This document shows, piece after piece, positions 5,443 to 8,711 of a stretch of DNA of 8,711 bases. Under the pieces are notes generated by a model, which was given only the letters and a program-made list of their open reading frames with translations, did no database searches and was not told the DNA's origin. Source of the stretch: an uncultured Porphyromonadaceae bacterium (lineage in GTDB: Bacteria; Bacteroidota; Bacteroidia; Bacteroidales; Muribaculaceae); NCBI GenBank assembly GCA_900541555.1, contig UQKE01000063.1, positions 1 through 8,711 on the forward strand, written 5' to 3'. The position numbers were made by a program, and so were the translations under genes. Position 1 is the first letter of the stretch; each line of letters opens with the position of its first letter.

Positions 5443-7491
5443 ATGGATTTCCAACTCCATTCCACATATCAGCCAACCGGCGACCAACCGCAAGCCATTC
5501 AGCAGCTATATGCCGGCCTGCAAAACGAAATTCCCTACCAAACGCTTTTAGGCGTAACCGGTTCGGGAAAGACATTCACCATGGCCAATGTCATAGAAAA
5601 AGCGAATCGTCCCACACTTGTTTTGTCGCACAATAAGACATTGGCTGCTCAATTATATTCTGAATTCAAAGCATTTTTCCCTGAAAATGCCGTACATTAC
5701 TTCGTGTCATACTACGACTACTATCAACCGGAAGCATATATTCCGGCATCCGACAAATACATCGAAAAAGACCTAATGATCAACGATGAAATCGACCGCC
5801 TCCGTCTTGCCGCCACCACGGCATTGCTATCGGGACGGCGCGACGTGATCATCGTATCCTCCGTTTCATGCCTTTATGGCATTGGCAATCCGGAAGATTT
5901 CGACAAAAATGTCGTCGAAATAAAGGTCGGCCAGAAAATAGCCCGCAATGTCTTGCTTCGCCAATTGGTCGACTCCCTATATTCTCGCAACGAGACTGAA
6001 TTGGGGCGCGGTCAATTTCGCGTCAGAGGCGACACGATCGACCTCTACATCGCCTATGAAGAAATTATCATCCGAATCATTTTTTGGGGAGACGAAATCG
6101 AATCCATATCTTCCCTCAATCCTTCAACCATGGAGACGGAAGACAATCTCCAAGGCTATAAAATCTTTCCGGCAAATATATTTGTCACTACGAAAGAACG
6201 CACGGCATCGGCTATCGGGCAAATCGAAATCGATTTGGGACGGCAAGTGGAAATGTTTCGCAATGAAGGGCGCGACATTGAAGCAAACCGATTATATGAA
6301 CGCGTGACTTACGATGTGGAAATGATTCGCGAAGTGGGCTATTGTTCGGGCATTGAAAACTATTCCCGCTACTTCGACGGACGCAAACCCGGGGTTCGTC
6401 CTTTCTGCTTGCTCGATTATTTTCCGAAAGATTTTCTGACAATCATCGACGAGAGCCATGTGACTATTCCCCAAATTCGCGCCATGTATGGCGGCGACAT
6501 CTCCAGAAAAATGAATTTGGTAGAATATGGATTCCGGCTTCCGGCTGCTATCGACAATCGTCCGCTCAAATTTGAAGAATTCGAGGCTGCCACCGGACAA
6601 ACAATCTACGTGAGCGCGACACCGGCCGATTATGAATTGGCCAAATCGGAAGGAATAGTCGTAGAACAATTGATTCGCCCCACGGGCTTGCTCGATCCTA
6701 AAATTTTAGTTCGCCCCTCAAAAGGACAAATCGACGACCTGCTGGAAGAAATCAATTTGCGAATTGAGAAGCACGAACGAGTTCTTGTCACAACCTTGAC
6801 TAAACGCATGGCTGAAGAACTCACGACATACTTGACAAAAATCGGCATTAATTGCGCATACATCCACTCCGATGTCGACACCATGGAGCGAATCGAAATT
6901 ATCGACAACCTCAGAGCCGGCAACATCGACGTGCTTATCGGCGTAAACCTGCTTCGCGAAGGATTGGACTTGCCGGAAGTGTCGCTGGTGGCAATCATAG
7001 ATGCCGACAAAGAAGGATTTCTCCGTTCGCATCGTTCGCTGACGCAAACAGTGGGTCGTGCAGCAAGAAACTTGAATGGCACCGTCATCATGTATGCCGA
7101 CAAAATAACAGACTCGATGCGTGCCACAATCGACGAAACCGAGCGGCGCAGAAGCATCCAATTAAAATACAACGCCGATCACGGCATTACGCCTCAAGCC
7201 ATCGTCAAAGCCCGCTTGCCAATCGTCGGGCATAATCGAAAACCGGACATGCCCGCAGAAAATGCTGTTTCAAGCAAAGCACGCACACACATCGGCATTG
7301 CTTCCGCTCCACAACAACCGATTGCCGCCGATCCGATTGTCGCCTACATGACAAAAGACGAATTGAAAAAAGCAGTGGAAAAGGTACGCGAAGACATGAT
7401 CGCAGCGGCAAAAAACATGGATTTCCTATCAGCGGCGCAGTTGCGCGATGAAATGCTGAAAATGGAAGACAAGCTAAACGCAATGAAATAA
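5443..7491 (+). CDS. uvrB: Excinuclease ABC subunit B (UvrB)
   Basis: UvrB is the damage-verifying helicase-like subunit of nucleotide excision repair; it is loaded by UvrA and recruits UvrC for incision. The 682-residue product is full length. It shows Walker A GVTGSGKT (37-44), the beta-hairpin that clamps DNA (YYDYYQPEAYIP, 90-101), the UvrA-interaction and FWGDEIE region (about 150-250) and GYCSGIENYSRYF (299-311). Walker B DESH is at 336-339, YVSATP at 389-394, helicase motif V GVNLLREGLDLPE at 500-512, and motif VI QTVGRAARN at 535-543. A C-terminal UVR motif (about 636-675, ending in FLSAAQLRDEMLKME) binds UvrC. A Pro/Ala-rich linker of about 40 residues (593-633) precedes the UVR motif. 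The start gives the standard N-terminus (FQLHSTYQPTGDQPQAI). No LexA-type operator is evident in the 9-bp gap, and expression probably comes from the ndh promoter or an internal one not seen. Confidence 0.98.
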   Translation: MDFQLHSTYQPTGDQPQAIQQLYAGLQNEIPYQTLLGVTGSGKTFTMANVIEKANRPTLVLSHNKTLAAQLYSEFKAFFPENAVHYFVSYYDYYQPEAYIPASDKYIEKDLMINDEIDRLRLAATTALLSGRRDVIIVSSVSCLYGIGNPEDFDKNVVEIKVGQKIARNVLLRQLVDSLYSRNETELGRGQFRVRGDTIDLYIAYEEIIIRIIFWGDEIESISSLNPSTMETEDNLQGYKIFPANIFVTTKERTASAIGQIEIDLGRQVEMFRNEGRDIEANRLYERVTYDVEMIREVGYCSGIENYSRYFDGRKPGVRPFCLLDYFPKDFLTIIDESHVTIPQIRAMYGGDISRKMNLVEYGFRLPAAIDNRPLKFEEFEAATGQTIYVSATPADYELAKSEGIVVEQLIRPTGLLDPKILVRPSKGQIDDLLEEINLRIEKHERVLVTTLTKRMAEELTTYLTKIGINCAYIHSDVDTMERIEIIDNLRAGNIDVLIGVNLLREGLDLPEVSLVAIIDADKEGFLRSHRSLTQTVGRAARNLNGTVIMYADKITDSMRATIDETERRRSIQLKYNADHGITPQAIVKARLPIVGHNRKPDMPAENAVSSKARTHIGIASAPQQPIAADPIVAYMTKDELKKAVEKVREDMIAAAKNMDFLSAAQLRDEMLKMEDKLNAMK

Positions 7492-7492
7492 T

Positions 7493-8711
7493 ATGGAAAA
7501 TCCACATACATCATACAAACAAGCTTGGCTTCCGACCTCGAAAGAAGAAATAAAACGATTGGGATGGGATCATATTGATGTGATTTTGTTTTCCGGAGAC
7601 GCATATATCGACCATCCGTCCATGGGCTGTGCCGTAATTGGAAGAGTTTTAGAAGCACATGGATACAACGTTGCAATCATCCCGCAGCCAAATTGGCAAG
7701 ACGATTTGCGAGATTTTAGAAAATTAGGCGCTCCCCGATTGTTTTTCGGCGTGTCGGCAGGTGCAATGGACTCAATGGTCAACCACTACACAGCCGCTCG
7801 ACGCCGCCGGAGCGACGATGCCTATACGCCAAACGGACGACACGGGGCAAGACCCGACTATCCCACCATCGTATACTCGCGCATTTTAAAACAATTATAT
7901 CCCGACATACCCATTATTGCAGGAGGCATTGAAGCTTCCCTGCGCAGATTGTCGCACTATGATTATTGGAGCGACTCTCTTAAACCTTCCATTTTGCTCG
8001 ACAGTGCCGCCGACATGATCGTATATGGAATGGGCGAACGTCCCATATTGGAAATTTGCGACCGCCTTTCTTCCGGAGAAACGTTTGAAAACATCGACGA
8101 CATAAAGCAAACTGCCATATTGAAAGATGCCGGCGAGATGCCGAAAATAAACGACGAAGCCGAACTCGTCTTGCACTCTTTCGAAGAGTGCTTGCGCAAC
8201 AAACGAAGCCAAGCCGAAAATTTCAAGCTCATCGAAATAGAGTCCAACAAATGGCATGGGCGCGTCATCTGGCAACAGCATGGACAGAAAGCCGTCAAAG
8301 TCAATCCGATGTTCCCGCCAATGACTGAAAAAGAAATAGACGCGTCTTTCGATTTGCCGTACACCCGATTGCCGCATCCTCGCTATAAAGGGAAACGAAT
8401 TCCTGCCTACGAAATGATTCGCCATTCTGTCAACATGCACCGCGGATGTTTCGGCGGATGCGCTTTTTGCACAATATCGGCCCATCAAGGGAAATTCATA
8501 TCTTCACGCAGCAAGGAATCAATTCTGAAAGAAGTAGAACAAATCACACGAATGGCCGATTTCAAAGGCTACATCTCCGACTTGGGTGGACCGTCGGCCA
8601 ATATGTATAAAATGCATGGCGACGATCTCGACCTTTGCAAAAAATGCGTCAGGCCATCCTGCCTGCACCCCAAGCCGTGCAAAAATCTAAAAAACGACCA
8701 CCGCCCGCTCA
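7493..8711 (+). CDS. YgiQ-family radical SAM protein (UPF0313), N-terminal 406 codons, 3' end outside window
   Basis: The ATG at 7493 follows the uvrB stop after a single base, and the frame stays open to the window end. The N-terminus is diagnostic: AWLPTSKEEIKRLGWD, then VILFSGDAYIDHPSMGCAVIGRVLEAHGY, the B12-binding-like fold of this family, and FFGVSAGAMDSMVNHYTA. The radical SAM core follows with MHRGCFGGCAFCTISAHQG. Its Cys residues 319, 323 and 326 form the CxxxCxxC motif that holds the 4Fe-4S cluster used to cleave S-adenosylmethionine. A second Cys-rich motif typical of YgiQ, CKKCVRPSCLHPKPCKN, lies at about 386-402 and may bind another cluster or metal. Homologues run to about 600-740 residues, so roughly a third or more is missing. 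The reaction is unknown, and no substrate can be inferred from neighbours. Confidence 0.95.
   Translation, partial: MENPHTSYKQAWLPTSKEEIKRLGWDHIDVILFSGDAYIDHPSMGCAVIGRVLEAHGYNVAIIPQPNWQDDLRDFRKLGAPRLFFGVSAGAMDSMVNHYTAARRRRSDDAYTPNGRHGARPDYPTIVYSRILKQLYPDIPIIAGGIEASLRRLSHYDYWSDSLKPSILLDSAADMIVYGMGERPILEICDRLSSGETFENIDDIKQTAILKDAGEMPKINDEAELVLHSFEECLRNKRSQAENFKLIEIESNKWHGRVIWQQHGQKAVKVNPMFPPMTEKEIDASFDLPYTRLPHPRYKGKRIPAYEMIRHSVNMHRGCFGGCAFCTISAHQGKFISSRSKESILKEVEQITRMADFKGYISDLGGPSANMYKMHGDDLDLCKKCVRPSCLHPKPCKNLKNDHRPL

Noticed and set aside
7895..8488. 197-codon minus-strand open frame opposite the YgiQ-family gene
   Set aside because: The + strand frame has diagnostic YgiQ and radical SAM motifs through the whole stretch; the antisense frame is a shadow.
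3276..8711. Possible new defence or metabolic system in the + strand operon
   Set aside because: All four genes belong to recognised families (NDH-2, META/HslJ, UvrB, YgiQ); only the grouping is unexplained, and nothing in it suggests a defence function.

Overview
The window looks like a Bacteroidales chromosome. The evidence is the TAnnTTTG-type promoter motifs, the near absence of strong Shine-Dalgarno sequences, a Bacteroides-type MobV relaxase, and the wording of UvrB and YgiQ. The genus cannot be fixed from this sequence. It has two parts with different character. Positions 1 to about 2990 are accessory DNA, visibly more GC-rich in the relaxase gene. Positions from about 3000 to the end are an ordinary housekeeping operon on the + strand.

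Accessory part: the window opens inside a Crp/Fnr-type regulator (+, C-terminal part only), which converges on a mobilization relaxase gene (mobA, -). A long imperfect inverted repeat sits between them and probably terminates both. mobA keeps its catalytic residues but is broken by a single -1 frameshift in an A5 run near its 3' end. Upstream of mobA is a roughly 580-bp stretch with no credible gene. It holds several hairpins, including a 17 to 18-bp stem that is the best candidate for an origin of transfer, and dispersed TTTCATCA-type repeats. Upstream of that (-) is the C-terminal part of a primase/SF3-helicase-like replication protein whose front end, with the nucleotide-binding motifs, is missing. 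No integrase is present. Taken together this is the remnant, or one decayed end, of an integrative mobilizable element of the Bacteroides type.

Chromosomal part: after a 260 to 310-bp intergenic stretch with two Bacteroidetes-type -7 boxes, four genes follow on the + strand with gaps of 13, 9 and 1 bp. They are a type II NADH:quinone oxidoreductase (ndh), an exported protein with two META/HslJ-like domains, full-length uvrB, and the first 406 codons of a YgiQ-family radical SAM protein that runs off the window. The spacing indicates one transcript. The genes do not form one pathway: respiration, envelope stress and nucleotide excision repair are mixed.

I looked for an undescribed system and did not find a convincing one. 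The most informative points are the decayed mobilization module, its putative oriT and repeats, and the truncated primase at the junction with the chromosome.
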